NCBI RefSeq assembly: GCF_000427665.1
Contig: NZ_KE386572.1
Span: 2,318,196-2,382,195, forward strand
DNA: 64,000 nt
Direction of reading: 5' to 3'
From: Geminicoccus roseus DSM 18922
Lineage (GTDB): Bacteria > Pseudomonadota > Alphaproteobacteria > Geminicoccales > Geminicoccaceae
The position numbers and the translations under genes were made by a program. The notes below the pieces were generated by a model. The model saw only the letters and a program-made list of their open reading frames with translations. It ran no database searches and had not been told where the DNA came from. Numbering within the stretch: position 1 is the stretch's first letter; each line of letters opens with the position of its first letter. This document shows positions 1 to 9,135 of this stretch, one piece after another.

Positions 1-52
1 CGCCAACGGCCCGGCGATGGCGCTCGATCTACCGACAAGGACCAGACCAGCC

Positions 53-1069
53 ATGCGCGCTGCCGTGATGTACCAGCCGGGCGATATCCGCCTGGAAGAC
101 CTGCCCAAGCCCTCGCCCGGCAAGGGCGAGGTCCTGTTGAAGGTCGCGGCGGTCGGCGTGTGCGGCTCGGACATCCCGCGCATGCTGATCAAGGGTGCGC
201 ACCGGATGCCGATCGTCTGCGGCCACGAATTCTCCGGGGAGGTCGTCGAGCTCGGCGAAGGTGTCGAGGGCTTTGCCGCCGGCGATCTGGTGGGCGTCGC
301 GCCGATGCTTCCCTGCGGCGTCTGCGACCAGTGCGCCACCGGCAATTTCTCCCGATGCCGCGACTATGACTATTTCGGGAGCCGCCGCGATGGCGCCTAT
401 GCCGAGTTCGTCTGTGCGCCGACCGCAAACCTGCTGAAGGCGCGTCCGGGAACCGATTTGCGCGCCGTTGCGATGACCGACCCCGCCTCGATCGCGCTGC
501 ACGCGATCTGGAAGGCCAAGCCGACCCTGGGGGACCGCGGCGGCGTCATCGGCTGCGGGCCGATCGGCCTGTTCGCGATCCAGTGGATGAAGCTGATGGG
601 ATGCCGTGACATCGTCGCGGTGGATGTCTCGGAGCGCAAGCTCGAGCAGGCGCGCGAAGCCGGCGCCAGCCATACCTTCCTGGCCACGGCCGAGATCCCA
701 AGCGACCTGAAATGCGACCTCATCGTGGAGGCGGCCGGGCACCCGTCTTCCATCAACCTTGCCGCCAACCTGGCGGCACCTGGCGGGCATGTCGTCTTCA
801 TCGGGATTCCCGTCGGCGACGTCACCCTCGCCAACAAGACCTTCCAGCACTTCCTGCGCCAGGAGGTGTCGCTGCATGGCGCCTGGAACTCCTTCGGAGC
901 TCCCTATCCCGGTCCGCAATGGACAGTCACCCTGGACTATCTGTCCTCGGGCGCGCTGCGCTGGGAGTTCATGATCAGCCATGAGCTGAGCCTGGACGAG
1001 TTGCCGGGCATGTTCGGGAAGATCAAGGCGGGCGGGGAATTCTTCTCCAAGATCATGTTCCGGCCCTGA
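53..1069 (+). CDS. Zinc-dependent polyol/alcohol dehydrogenase (MDR family)
   Basis: Medium-chain dehydrogenase that would oxidise a secondary alcohol of a sugar alcohol or sugar phosphate with NAD(P). Catalytic zinc ligands are visible as Cys37 (GVCGSD) and His58-Glu59 (CGHEF). A structural zinc lobe follows with Cys88, Cys91, Cys94 and Cys102. The Rossmann motif GCGPIGLF lies in the second half. At 338 residues the length is normal. I place the start at the ATG at 53 because MRAAVMY is the usual N-terminus; an in-frame ATG at 17 would add 12 unlikely residues. It lies 46 bases before an FGGY kinase and a SorC regulator, so it probably feeds or drains the kinase substrate. The exact polyol cannot be read from the sequence. 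Confidence 0.88.
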   Translation: MRAAVMYQPGDIRLEDLPKPSPGKGEVLLKVAAVGVCGSDIPRMLIKGAHRMPIVCGHEFSGEVVELGEGVEGFAAGDLVGVAPMLPCGVCDQCATGNFSRCRDYDYFGSRRDGAYAEFVCAPTANLLKARPGTDLRAVAMTDPASIALHAIWKAKPTLGDRGGVIGCGPIGLFAIQWMKLMGCRDIVAVDVSERKLEQAREAGASHTFLATAEIPSDLKCDLIVEAAGHPSSINLAANLAAPGGHVVFIGIPVGDVTLANKTFQHFLRQEVSLHGAWNSFGAPYPGPQWTVTLDYLSSGALRWEFMISHELSLDELPGMFGKIKAGGEFFSKIMFRP

Positions 1070-1115
1070 GGCCCGTCTTGGCGGGCGAGGACGACCAAGA
1101 TCGGGGACGAGGCTG

Positions 1116-2633
1116 ATGGCGCTGCTGCTGGGACTGGATTTCGGCACCGGAGGCGTGCGGGCTGGCCTGTATGATCTGGCCGCATGCCGGATGCTGGGCG
1201 AGCAGGAAGCCGCCTATGCCACGGCCTACCCCCAGCCGGGCTGGGCGGAGCAGTCGCCAACGGACTGGTGGCAGGCCGCCGGTGCCGCCACCCGTGCCCT
1301 CCTGCGGGCCGCCGGTCGTCCCGAGGTGGCCGGGATCTGCGTGGCCACGACAGCCTCGACAGTCATGGCTTGCCGCGAGGACGGCACCCCGCTGCGGCCG
1401 GCCCTGCTCTGGATGGATTGCCGCGCCGCCGAGCAGGCGGATCGCACAGCGCGCTCCGGCCATCCGGTCCTGGCCTATGCCGGCGGGGGCGATGCCGCCG
1501 AATGGCTGGTGCCGAAGGCGATGTGGCTGAAGGAGCATGAGCCGGACAGCTACCGGCAGGCCGGCATCATCTGCGAATGCCTGGACTATGTGAACTTTCT
1601 GCTCGCCGGCCGCTGGGTCGGATCGCGGATGAACGCGACCTGCAAGTGGAACTACGATTCCGTCGCCGCGCGGTTTCATGACGATCTCTTCGCCGAACTC
1701 GGTATCCCTGAGCTGCCGGACAAGCTCCCCCGCGAGATCGTCCCGGTGGGCGGCGCGATCGGCCGGATCCAGGCATCGGCGATGGAGCATCTGGGGCTCG
1801 CCAATCGGCCCGTTCTGGCGCAGGGTGGGATCGACGCCCATATCGGCATGGTCGGTGCCGCCACCATGGCGCCGGGCGAACTTCTGATGATCGGCGGAAC
1901 CTCGGTCGTGCAGCTTTTCCAGCTCGCGGCCGGGCAGGCTGTTCCCGGCTTCTGGGGACCCTATCCGCATGCGCTGGTGGATGACCACTGGCTGGTCGAG
2001 GCGGGGCAGGTCTCGGCCGGGTCGATCCTTTCCTGGTATGCCAACGATATGTTCGGCCTGGACCGCCAGGGCATGGCTGAACTGGTAGAGGCCGCATCTC
2101 GCATCGAGGTCGGCGGCACCGGGTTGTTGACCCTGGACTTCTTCATGGGCAACCGCACTCCCTACCGGGATCCGCATCTGCGCGGTACCGTATTGGGCCT
2201 GTCGCTGGGGCATGACCGGGCAGACCTCTATCGCTCGGCGGTGGAGGGGGTGGCGCTCGGCTCCGCGAACGTGCTTCGGCGCATGGGCGAACTCGGCATC
2301 GATTGCCGGCGGATCGTGAGCGCTGGCGGGTTCGAGAAGAACCGGCTCTGGCTTCAGGCCACCGTCGATGCGATCGGGCTGCCGATGGAACTTGCCAGCG
2401 GGACCAACCTGTCGATTCTGGGGGCGGCCGCCTGCGCCGCGAACGGCGCCGGGCTTACCTCCGACCTCTTTGCGGCATCGGCGGCCGTCATGCCGGCGAC
2501 GGTAACCGTCGAACCCGACCTCACGGCGCACGAGCGGTATCAGGCCCTCCTGGAGGACTATCTCGAAGCGACCCGCCTGCTGGCGCCGCTGTCCCGGCGT
2601 CTGGCGGCAGCGCAGCGCACGGGCCACGCCTGA
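1116..2633 (+). CDS. FGGY-family carbohydrate kinase (xylulokinase-like)
   Basis: Cytoplasmic ATP-dependent sugar kinase of 505 residues, the normal FGGY length. The N-terminal phosphate-binding loop is GLDFGTGGVRAGLYD near residue 6. The catalytic-Asp segment is AQGGIDAHIGMVGA near residue 235, and the C-terminal nucleotide-binding loop is SAGGFEKNRLW near residue 407. The substrate is probably a ketose such as xylulose or a related pentulose, inferred only from family resemblance and the neighbouring polyol dehydrogenase. Its stop codon overlaps the start of the SorC regulator in an ATGA arrangement, so the two are translationally coupled. Confidence 0.88.
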   Translation: MALLLGLDFGTGGVRAGLYDLAACRMLGEQEAAYATAYPQPGWAEQSPTDWWQAAGAATRALLRAAGRPEVAGICVATTASTVMACREDGTPLRPALLWMDCRAAEQADRTARSGHPVLAYAGGGDAAEWLVPKAMWLKEHEPDSYRQAGIICECLDYVNFLLAGRWVGSRMNATCKWNYDSVAARFHDDLFAELGIPELPDKLPREIVPVGGAIGRIQASAMEHLGLANRPVLAQGGIDAHIGMVGAATMAPGELLMIGGTSVVQLFQLAAGQAVPGFWGPYPHALVDDHWLVEAGQVSAGSILSWYANDMFGLDRQGMAELVEAASRIEVGGTGLLTLDFFMGNRTPYRDPHLRGTVLGLSLGHDRADLYRSAVEGVALGSANVLRRMGELGIDCRRIVSAGGFEKNRLWLQATVDAIGLPMELASGTNLSILGAAACAANGAGLTSDLFAASAAVMPATVTVEPDLTAHERYQALLEDYLEATRLLAPLSRRLAAAQRTGHA

Positions 2634-3622
2634 TGACCGGCCCGTTGGTCCAGCGGGATGTCCATCTGCGGGACCTGTCGGCGGACGATCGCATCCAGCT
2701 GATGGTCCAGGTCGCCAAGCGCTACTATCACCAGGACATGACGATCAACGTGATCGCCAAGGAACTGGGGCTCACCCGCTGGCAGGCGAGCCGGCTGCTC
2801 ACGGATGCCCGGGACAGCGGGATCGTCCGGATCGAGATCGTCCCGCCAACCCCCCGCAGGCCCGACCTGGAGAGCCGGTTGCAGCGCCGCTTCGGGCTGA
2901 AGGACGCTGCGATCGTGCCGGTCGATCCCGAGGGCAGCGACGACCTGATGCTGGACAGCGTCGCCCAGGCGGCCGGCCGGTTCCTCGCGGGTCTGGACCG
3001 CTTCCCGCTGATCGGGGTGTCGTGGGGACGGACCATGAGCGCAGTGGCGCGCCGTCTGCCGCCGTTCTGGAACGACGGGGTTGAGGTAGTGATGCTGAAC
3101 GGCGCCATGAACGTGCGCGCCTCGGCCACGCGCACCAACAACGTCGCCGAACTGTTCGCGCGTGCCGCCAACGGTCATGCCACGCTGCTTCCCGTCCCGG
3201 CGATCCTGGGCAAGGCGGCGACCCGCGTGGCGCTGGAGCAGGATCCCACGATCGCGAGCGTCCTGGACCTGGGGCGCCGCTCCCAGCTGGTCTGCTTCGG
3301 CCTGGGCGCGCTCACCCCGGACTCGGTCCTGGTCCAGTCCGGCTTCGTCTCGGAGGGCGAGGCCCGCGACCTGCAGGCGAGGGGGGCCGTCGGCGACATC
3401 CTGAGCCGCTTCATCGATGCCGACGGAAAGATCATCGATCACGACCTCGACGACCGCACAATCGGTGCCAGCCTCGCCTCCTGCCGCGACCGCACCTATT
3501 CGATCGGCGTGGGCGCCGGCCCCGCCAAGCATGCGGTGACTCTCGCCTGCCTGCGCGCAGGCTACATCAACGTCCTGGTGACGGACGAGCAGACTGCCCT
3601 GTTCCTGCTGGAAGCGTCCTGA
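2633..3622 (+). CDS. SorC/DeoR-type transcriptional regulator
   Basis: A 329-residue sugar-sensing regulator. The N-terminal helix-turn-helix (roughly residues 38-66) reads INVIAKELGLTRWQASRLL. The rest is a SorC-type sugar-phosphate-binding domain, with the typical IGVSWGRTM segment near residue 124 and VCFGLGAL further on. I chose the ATG at 2633, which overlaps the kinase stop by one base; the frame stays open upstream only as an antisense-like extension inside the kinase gene. It probably controls the dehydrogenase-kinase operon in response to a phosphorylated sugar. The operator would lie upstream of the window. Confidence 0.85.
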   Translation: MTGPLVQRDVHLRDLSADDRIQLMVQVAKRYYHQDMTINVIAKELGLTRWQASRLLTDARDSGIVRIEIVPPTPRRPDLESRLQRRFGLKDAAIVPVDPEGSDDLMLDSVAQAAGRFLAGLDRFPLIGVSWGRTMSAVARRLPPFWNDGVEVVMLNGAMNVRASATRTNNVAELFARAANGHATLLPVPAILGKAATRVALEQDPTIASVLDLGRRSQLVCFGLGALTPDSVLVQSGFVSEGEARDLQARGAVGDILSRFIDADGKIIDHDLDDRTIGASLASCRDRTYSIGVGAGPAKHAVTLACLRAGYINVLVTDEQTALFLLEAS

Positions 3623-3633
3623 AAACCGTCACG

Positions 3634-3650
3634 CCGGGCCAATGGCCTGG
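3634..3650 (+). terminator. Possible hairpin terminator after the SorC operon
   Basis: A 7-bp stem (CCGGGCC with GGCCTGG, one G-T pair) and a 3-base loop begin 12 bases after the regulator stop. There is no clear T-run, so this is only a candidate. Confidence 0.35.
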
Positions 3651-3762
3651 ACGCACCCGTGGCATCCTGAAAATCAGATACGCCATCCGTGCGCAGAAGT
3701 TCACTCCTGCGCCCTGTTCGGCCGACGGTCGCACAGAAAAATTCAACTATTGGAAACTGGGG

Positions 3763-3838
<76 letters not shown>

Positions 3839-3985
3839 GCTCCGGGGGCGGGGTATCCAGGATGGATGGCTGGCTGTCAAGCGGCAACCGCGACGAAGGG
3901 GGTCTGGTGCGGGCCGGACGTTCCGATATAGTCCGGCCGACGCTCCCCCTGGGGCGTCTTTTGGGACAACGGGCCTGGCAGGACG

Positions 3986-4309
3986 ATGTACGCACTCGCG
4001 AATCTGATCGACACCGCGGTCAGCATCTACCTCACTTTGCTGTTCGCCTCGGTCATTCTCACCTGGCTCGTGCAGTTCAACATCGTCAATCCGCGCCAGC
4101 CGCTGGTCCACACCATCGGCACGTTCCTGTACCGGATCACTGAGCCGGCGCTGGCTCCCATCCGCCGGTTCCTGCCGAACTTCGGCGGGATCGACATCAG
4201 CCCGGTCATCCTGATCCTGATCATCCATTTCGCCCGCAACCTGATCGTCTACGACATCATCCTGCCGATGGCCTATCGCGGCGACGTCCAGGTGATCCCG
4301 GGCAGCTGA
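3986..4309 (+). CDS. YggT family inner-membrane protein
   Basis: A 107-residue membrane protein of the YggT family. Hydrophobic segments lie at about residues 8-30 and 75-97, with the family-typical stretch ITEPALAPIRRFLPNFGGID between them. The molecular role of the family is not settled; it has been linked to osmotic tolerance and cell-envelope or septum organisation. It starts at the ATG at 3986 and sits two bases before a DUF167 gene, a pairing (yggT-yggU) common in proteobacteria. Confidence 0.85.
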   Translation: MYALANLIDTAVSIYLTLLFASVILTWLVQFNIVNPRQPLVHTIGTFLYRITEPALAPIRRFLPNFGGIDISPVILILIIHFARNLIVYDIILPMAYRGDVQVIPGS

Positions 4310-4311
4310 GC

Positions 4312-4620
4312 TTGCCGGCCTGGCGCCCGCAGTCCGGGGCGGTGGAGGTGGCCGTGCGTGCCAAGCCCCGCTCCGGCCGCAACGGCATCGAGGGCCAGGT
4401 GCTGGACGCGGACGGGCAGGCATGGCTTGTGGTGCGGGTCACTGCCGTGGCCGAGGACAACAAGGCCAACCAGGCGGTGGCGGAGGAACTGGCCAGGGTG
4501 CTGGGGGTAGGCCGCTCGGCGGTCAGCCTCGTCGCGGGCGGCGCCGCGCGGCGCAAGCGGTTCCGGATCGAAGGAGAGCCGGCCCGACTGCTGGCCGCCC
4601 TGGAAGAGATCGGGCGATGA
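4312..4620 (+). CDS. DUF167 / YggU family protein
   Basis: A 102-residue small globular protein of the DUF167 family. The conserved core is visible as [14 protein letters not shown] near residue 12, the EDNKANQA motif near residue 46 and the final RKRFRIEG strand. No biochemical function is firmly known. The start appears to be TTG at 4312, directly after the yggT-like stop, which suggests translational coupling; an internal GTG would cut the first strand. It lies just upstream of folD and is probably in the same transcript. Confidence 0.8.
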   Translation: MPAWRPQSGAVEVAVRAKPRSGRNGIEGQVLDADGQAWLVVRVTAVAEDNKANQAVAEELARVLGVGRSAVSLVAGGAARRKRFRIEGEPARLLAALEEIGR

Positions 4621-4687
4621 TCCGGGAAAGCGTGGATGGTACCCGATCACCGCCCCCTTCGCGATGCCCAGCAGGAGAGACAGGTCC

Positions 4688-5575
4688 ATGACCAGGATCA
4701 TTGACGGCAAGGCTGCCGCCAGCCGTCTGCGCGAGAGGGTGAAGGAGCGGGTCGGCTCGTTCGTGGCCGGAGGTGGCCCGGTGCCCGGCCTGACCGTGGT
4801 GCTGGTGGGGCGTCATCCGGCGAGTCTCGCCTATGTCGGCACCAAGACACGGATGGCCGCGGAGGTGGGCATGAACGGCCGCCTGCTGGAACTGCCGGAA
4901 TCGACCACGACCGAGCAGTTGCTGGGCGTGATCGCCACCCTGAACGAGGCAGAGGATGTCCACGGCATCCTGGTGCAGTTGCCCTTGCCCGGCCATGTTG
5001 ACGAGAGCGCGGTGCTCGACGCGATCCGGCCCGACAAGGACGTCGACGGATTCCATCCACTCAATGTCGGGCGGCTGTTCTCGGCCTCGGGCGGGATTCC
5101 GGAGGACCTCCTGCTGCCCTGCACGCCCAAGGGCTGCCTGATCCTGCTGCGCGAGACGTTGGGCGACCTGCGCGGCAGGCGGGCAGTCGTGGTCGGCCGC
5201 TCGAACATCGTCGGCAAGCCGGTGGCAGCCCTGCTGCTTGCGGCCGACTGCACCGTCACCATCGCCCATTCGCGCACCACCGACCTGCCATCGCTTTGCC
5301 GTACCGCCGACATCCTGGTGGCGGCGGTTGGCCGCCCGCAGATGATCCGGGGCGACTGGGTCGCCGAGGGGGCGACCGTGATCGATGTCGGCATCAATCG
5401 GGTCGAGCAGCCGGACGGTGCCTCGCGCCTGGTGGGCGATGTGGCGTTCGACGAGGCGGCCGAGCGAGCCGGCGCCATCACTCCTGTTCCGGGCGGGGTT
5501 GGCCCGATGACGGTGGCCTGCCTGCTGGACAACACGCTGATTGCCGCCGGTGCGTCGCAAGGCATGCCGGCTTGA
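4688..5575 (+). CDS. folD: Bifunctional methylenetetrahydrofolate dehydrogenase / methenyltetrahydrofolate cyclohydrolase
   Basis: A 295-residue cytoplasmic enzyme that interconverts 5,10-methylene-THF and 10-formyl-THF. The catalytic domain has [13 protein letters not shown], with the conserved Lys after the Tyr, and the first signature [13 protein letters not shown]. The NADP-binding domain carries [16 protein letters not shown], and the terminal signature [13 protein letters not shown] is intact. The start is the ATG at 4688 with an AGGAG ribosome site about 10 bases upstream; an upstream in-frame ATG at 4664 lacks such a site. Confidence 0.97.
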   Translation: MTRIIDGKAAASRLRERVKERVGSFVAGGGPVPGLTVVLVGRHPASLAYVGTKTRMAAEVGMNGRLLELPESTTTEQLLGVIATLNEAEDVHGILVQLPLPGHVDESAVLDAIRPDKDVDGFHPLNVGRLFSASGGIPEDLLLPCTPKGCLILLRETLGDLRGRRAVVVGRSNIVGKPVAALLLAADCTVTIAHSRTTDLPSLCRTADILVAAVGRPQMIRGDWVAEGATVIDVGINRVEQPDGASRLVGDVAFDEAAERAGAITPVPGGVGPMTVACLLDNTLIAAGASQGMPA

Positions 5576-5770
5576 CCTGTCTGGGCAGTGGTGCATGACG
5601 TGCTGCATTCTCCGGCTCTGGCCGGACGACGGGGCGTGAAACCCTGTCGCTCTGTCCAGAGATTGGATCAAACATGGCCGGCCGGTAGGATTGGACCGGC
5701 GGCGACGCTTGTCGTATCCGCACCTCCTGGTCACCCTGATCCGGCTCGTGGACCTGGAGATTTCCCCATC

Positions 5771-6439
5771 ATGTGTGCGCTCAAGGCTGTCGTCGTTCCA
5801 GTCACCCCGTTCCGGCAGAACTGCACCATTCTGTTCAACGATGAGAGCGGCACCGGCACCGTGATTGATCCCGGCGGTGACGTGCCGATGATCCTGGCGG
5901 CGATCTCGCGCCATGGCATCAAGGTCGAGCAGATCCTGCTGACCCACGGCCATGTCGATCATGCCGCCGGCGCCGACCTGCTGCGCGAGCAGTTGAACGA
6001 CAGCCGGGCGGAGGGCTCCACGCCGGTGCCGATCGTCGGCCCGGACCGGCGTGATGCATTCCTGCTGCAGGGACTTGCGGCGCAGGCCACGCAGTTCGGG
6101 ATCGAAGGCGCGCGCGATGTGGAGCCGGATCGCTGGCTTGCCGAAGGCGACCGGGTCGCCATCGCCGGGTTTGACTTCGACGTGCTGCATTGCCCCGGTC
6201 ACACACCGGGCCATCTGGTTTTCGTGGCGCCGCAACTCCACTTCGCGATCCTGGGCGATGTCCTGTTCAAGGGATCGGTGGGACGCACCGACTTTCCTTA
6301 TGGGAATACCCGGGCCTTGTTGGATTCGATCGCCGAGAAGATCCTGCCGCTCGGCGATGACATCGCCTTCATCTGCGGCCACGGCCCGGGCTCCACCATC
6401 GGGGCCGAGCGCCAGGGAAACCCGTTCCTGCGCGGCTGA
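5771..6439 (+). CDS. MBL-fold metallo-hydrolase (glyoxalase II-like)
   Basis: A 222-residue hydrolase of the short glyoxalase II-like (YcbL) branch. The metal motif THGHVDHAAG gives His59, His61, Asp63 and His64. Further ligands are expected from the CPGHTPGH, LGDVLFKG and ICGHGPGS segments, all present in the usual order. It lacks the extra C-terminal substrate domain of classical glyoxalase II, so the substrate is uncertain; a thioester or lactoylglutathione-like compound is plausible. The start at 5771 follows a GGAGA site. It is transcribed in the same direction as folD. Confidence 0.85.
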   Translation: MCALKAVVVPVTPFRQNCTILFNDESGTGTVIDPGGDVPMILAAISRHGIKVEQILLTHGHVDHAAGADLLREQLNDSRAEGSTPVPIVGPDRRDAFLLQGLAAQATQFGIEGARDVEPDRWLAEGDRVAIAGFDFDVLHCPGHTPGHLVFVAPQLHFAILGDVLFKGSVGRTDFPYGNTRALLDSIAEKILPLGDDIAFICGHGPGSTIGAERQGNPFLRG

Positions 6440-6526
6440 CCGCTGCCGACAGCACCGGCTTGTTCCGATCCGAGGTTGACCGAAAGCCGGTCCGATCACA
6501 GTGTGATCGACTAGCTCGGGCAGGAT

Positions 6527-7318
6527 ATGGACATGGGCGGTCGGTTCCTTTGCGTCTGCAGTGTCGTGGCGTCGCTGGCATCGGCATCCGCGAGCGCTGC
6601 GGATCTGCCGGTCGATCTCGAACTGGTCCTGGCGGTGGACGTTTCGGGTTCCATGGACCTGGACGAGCAGCGCCTGCAGCGGGCCGGCTACCTGCAGGCG
6701 ATCACCCACGGCAACGTTCTGGATGCCATCCTGTCCGGTCCACGCCAGCGGATCGCACTCACCTACATGGAATGGGCAGGACCGGGCGCGCAGTCGGTGG
6801 TGGTGCCCTGGCATCTGGTCGATGATGCCGAGGCGGCGGAGCGGTTCGCCGACCAACTGGCCGATGCGCCGCTCGGGCGGACCCGATACACCTCGATCTC
6901 GGCAGCCCTGCAGTTTGCCGCCAGCCTGTTCGACGGAAACGGCTTTGCCGGCGACCGGCAGGTCATCGACATCTCCGGGGACGGGCCGAACAATTCGGGC
7001 GCAGCGGTGACGCCGGTACGCGACGATCTGGCCGATCGCGGCATCGTGGTGAACGGTCTGCCGATCATGATCAAGAGTTCGCAGCTGCCGACCGTGACCG
7101 GCTTCGACCTGGATGTGTACTACGAGGATTGCGTTATCACGGGCCCCGGCGCATTCGTGGTGCCGGTACGGGCCCTGGGCGACTTCACCGACGCGATCCG
7201 CCAGAAGATGATGCTGGAGATCGCGCAGGTTCCGGGGCCTGTCCTAGTTGCGGCGCAAGCCCGGATCGACTGCGGGATCGGGGAGAAAATGCGCGGCAAC
7301 TGGTACCGCAGCCCCTGA
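6527..7318 (+). CDS. Exported DUF1194 protein with von Willebrand A-type fold
   Basis: A 263-residue protein with an N-terminal signal peptide (cleavage probably after ASASAA near residue 25), so it should be periplasmic or secreted. The metal-site motif DVSGSMD near residue 38 and the later DISGDGPNNSG segment are typical of DUF1194, a family related to vWA domains. No enzymatic residues are evident; binding of a partner protein is an inference from the fold. Two ATGs two codons apart at the start make the exact N-terminus uncertain but do not affect the signal peptide. Confidence 0.8.
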   Translation: MDMGGRFLCVCSVVASLASASASAADLPVDLELVLAVDVSGSMDLDEQRLQRAGYLQAITHGNVLDAILSGPRQRIALTYMEWAGPGAQSVVVPWHLVDDAEAAERFADQLADAPLGRTRYTSISAALQFAASLFDGNGFAGDRQVIDISGDGPNNSGAAVTPVRDDLADRGIVVNGLPIMIKSSQLPTVTGFDLDVYYEDCVITGPGAFVVPVRALGDFTDAIRQKMMLEIAQVPGPVLVAAQARIDCGIGEKMRGNWYRSP

Positions 7319-7324
7319 CCTTCG

Positions 7325-7365
7325 CCATCTCCAGCCGGGCGGGTCTACGGTCCGGCCGGAGATGG
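7325..7365. terminator. Bidirectional hairpin between convergent genes
   Basis: An 8-bp stem (CCATCTCC with GGAGATGG) continues, past single-base bulges, into a 5-bp inner stem (GCCGG/CCGGC). It sits exactly between the ends of the DUF1194 gene and efp. The symmetry would serve both transcripts. Confidence 0.5.
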
Positions 7366-7383
7366 GCGCGCGGGATACCCGCC

Positions 7384-7953
7384 TCAGTCCTTGGCGCGCT
7401 CCAGGTAGGAGCCGTCGTCCGTATTGATCACCACCCGGGTGCCGGTCGAGATGTGCGGCGGAACCGCGGTCTTCACGCCGTTGGAGAGCACCGCCGGCTT
7501 GTAGGACGAGGATGCGGTCTGGCCCTTGACCGTCGGTTCGGTCTCGACGACCTCCAGCGTCACGCGGCTGGGCAACTGGAATGCAATCGCCACGCCCTCG
7601 TGCAGGCTGAGCGAGACGGTCATGTTCTCCTGGAGATACGGCGCGCTGTCGCCGATGACGTCCTTCGCTACCTGGACCTGCTCATAATTGTCGGGGTTCA
7701 TGAAGTGGAACCCGTCCGTGTCCTCGTAGAGATAGGTATAGGGACGATCTTCGACATAGGCGCGCTCGACCTGCTCGGTCGTGCGGTAGCGCTCGGAGAT
7801 CTTCACCCCGTCCGAGATCCGGCGCAGGTCGAGCTGGGTTACGGGTGTGCCCTTGCCCGGGTGGATGTTCTGGGCGGTGAGCACCGTGTAGAGCCTGCCG
7901 TCGATGTCGACGACAGTGCCCTTGCGCAGGCTGCTCGCCAGGACCTTGACCAT
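7384..7953 (-). CDS. efp: Elongation factor P
   Basis: A 189-residue translation factor that rescues ribosomes stalled at polyproline. The N-terminal KOW-like domain carries the loop NIHPGKGTP, with Lys34 at the position that is modified in many bacteria. The two OB-fold domains follow, with the C-terminal signature [17 protein letters not shown]. The gene is divergent from epmA, whose product beta-lysylates that lysine in enterobacteria. The two start codons are about 130 bases apart, so a shared control region is likely. Confidence 0.97.
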   Translation of the reverse strand: MVKVLASSLRKGTVVDIDGRLYTVLTAQNIHPGKGTPVTQLDLRRISDGVKISERYRTTEQVERAYVEDRPYTYLYEDTDGFHFMNPDNYEQVQVAKDVIGDSAPYLQENMTVSLSLHEGVAIAFQLPSRVTLEVVETEPTVKGQTASSSYKPAVLSNGVKTAVPPHISTGTRVVINTDDGSYLERAKD

Positions 7954-8082
7954 GACCTGTCCTAATTCGCTACGTGTTCGAGGCGCACCGGCAGGTTCGC
8001 CGGGCGAGTTTTGTCGCGATTAGACGCAAGCGAGGTTGCGGTCCAGCCTCGCGTGACCCTGAAGGAAAGGCCTCTCCGTTCC

Positions 8083-9135
8083 ATGCCGACCTCTTCGCCC
8101 TGGTGGCAACCGCACATCCACGCCGACCGGCGCTCGTTTCTGCTCGGCCGCAATCGAATTCGCGATGCTCTGCGGCACTGGTTCGCTTCGCAAGGATTCA
8201 CGGAGGTCGACCCGTGCTGCCTGCAGGTCTCGCCGGGCAACGAAGCGCATCTCCACGCCTTCTCGACAGAAGCCCTAGCCACGGACGGTTGTTCCCTGGG
8301 GAGGCTGCACCTGCACACCTCTCCTGAGTTTGCCATGAAGAAGCTGCTGGCGGCCGGAAGCGGCGACATCGTCGCCTTCGCCCACGTGTTCCGCAACCGT
8401 GAGCGCGGACCATTGCACCATCCCGAGTTCACCATGATCGAATGGTACCGGACCCATGCGGATTACACCGCCCTCATGGCGGATTGCAGCGAGATCCTCG
8501 GCATGGCCGCCGAGGCCGCCGGGACGAGGCGGCTGACATGGCGGACCTGGTCGGCCGATCCGTTTCAGGCCCCGCTGCGGCTCAGCCTTGCCGAAGCGTT
8601 CGCGCGGGAGAAGATCGACCTGCTTGCTACTGTCGCTCCGGACGGCAGGACGGACCGCGACGCGCTGGCCGCGGCAGCCAAGGAAGCGGGGATCCGGCTC
8701 TCTGCGGATGATGGGTGGGGCGACATCTTCTCACGCGTCCTGGTAGAGCGGGTCGAGCCTGGCCTTGGCAGCGGCCGAGCCACGATCCTGTACGACTATC
8801 CCATCCCGGAAGCAGCACTCGCCCGCCCGAGCCCGAATGATCCGAGGGTTGCCGAGCGCTTCGAACTCTATGCTTGCGGTGTCGAACTCGCCAATGCGTT
8901 CGGCGAACTCACCGATCCGGAAGAGCAGCGTCGCCGCTTCGATGCCGACATGGACGAGATGCAGCGCATTTACGGCTACCGCTACCCGTTGGACGAGGAA
9001 CTCCTCAAGGCATTGCCGCTGATGCCAAGCAGCGCGGGCATTGCCCTGGGGTTCGACCGGCTGGCGATGCTGGCAACGGCGGCGCCATCGATTGAGCATG
9101 TGCAATGGGCGCCGGTTGCACAGGAATCCCGCTGA
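8083..9135 (+). CDS. epmA: EF-P lysine ligase EpmA (PoxA/GenX family)
   Basis: A 350-residue lysyl-tRNA synthetase paralogue without the anticodon-binding domain. It would attach (R)-beta-lysine to Lys34 of EF-P. Class II synthetase motif 2 is visible as FRNRERGPLHHPEFTMIEWY, and motif 3 as GIALGFDRLAML near the C-terminus. The segment HLHTSPEFAMKKLL is typical of the family. I chose the ATG at 8083, preceded by an AAGGAAAGG site, rather than a TTG 24 codons upstream. Its partner aminomutase EpmB is not in this window. Placement beside efp strongly supports the assignment. Confidence 0.93.
   Translation: MPTSSPWWQPHIHADRRSFLLGRNRIRDALRHWFASQGFTEVDPCCLQVSPGNEAHLHAFSTEALATDGCSLGRLHLHTSPEFAMKKLLAAGSGDIVAFAHVFRNRERGPLHHPEFTMIEWYRTHADYTALMADCSEILGMAAEAAGTRRLTWRTWSADPFQAPLRLSLAEAFAREKIDLLATVAPDGRTDRDALAAAAKEAGIRLSADDGWGDIFSRVLVERVEPGLGSGRATILYDYPIPEAALARPSPNDPRVAERFELYACGVELANAFGELTDPEEQRRRFDADMDEMQRIYGYRYPLDEELLKALPLMPSSAGIALGFDRLAMLATAAPSIEHVQWAPVAQESR

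Noticed and set aside
4523-6856. Very long open frame on the minus strand across folD and the MBL hydrolase (also 38883-41000 minus, 32436-34247 plus and 12096-13550 plus)
   Set aside because: These run antisense to clearly conserved genes and their translations are rich in Arg, Gly, Asp and His with no family resemblance. They are by-products of GC-rich codon use.
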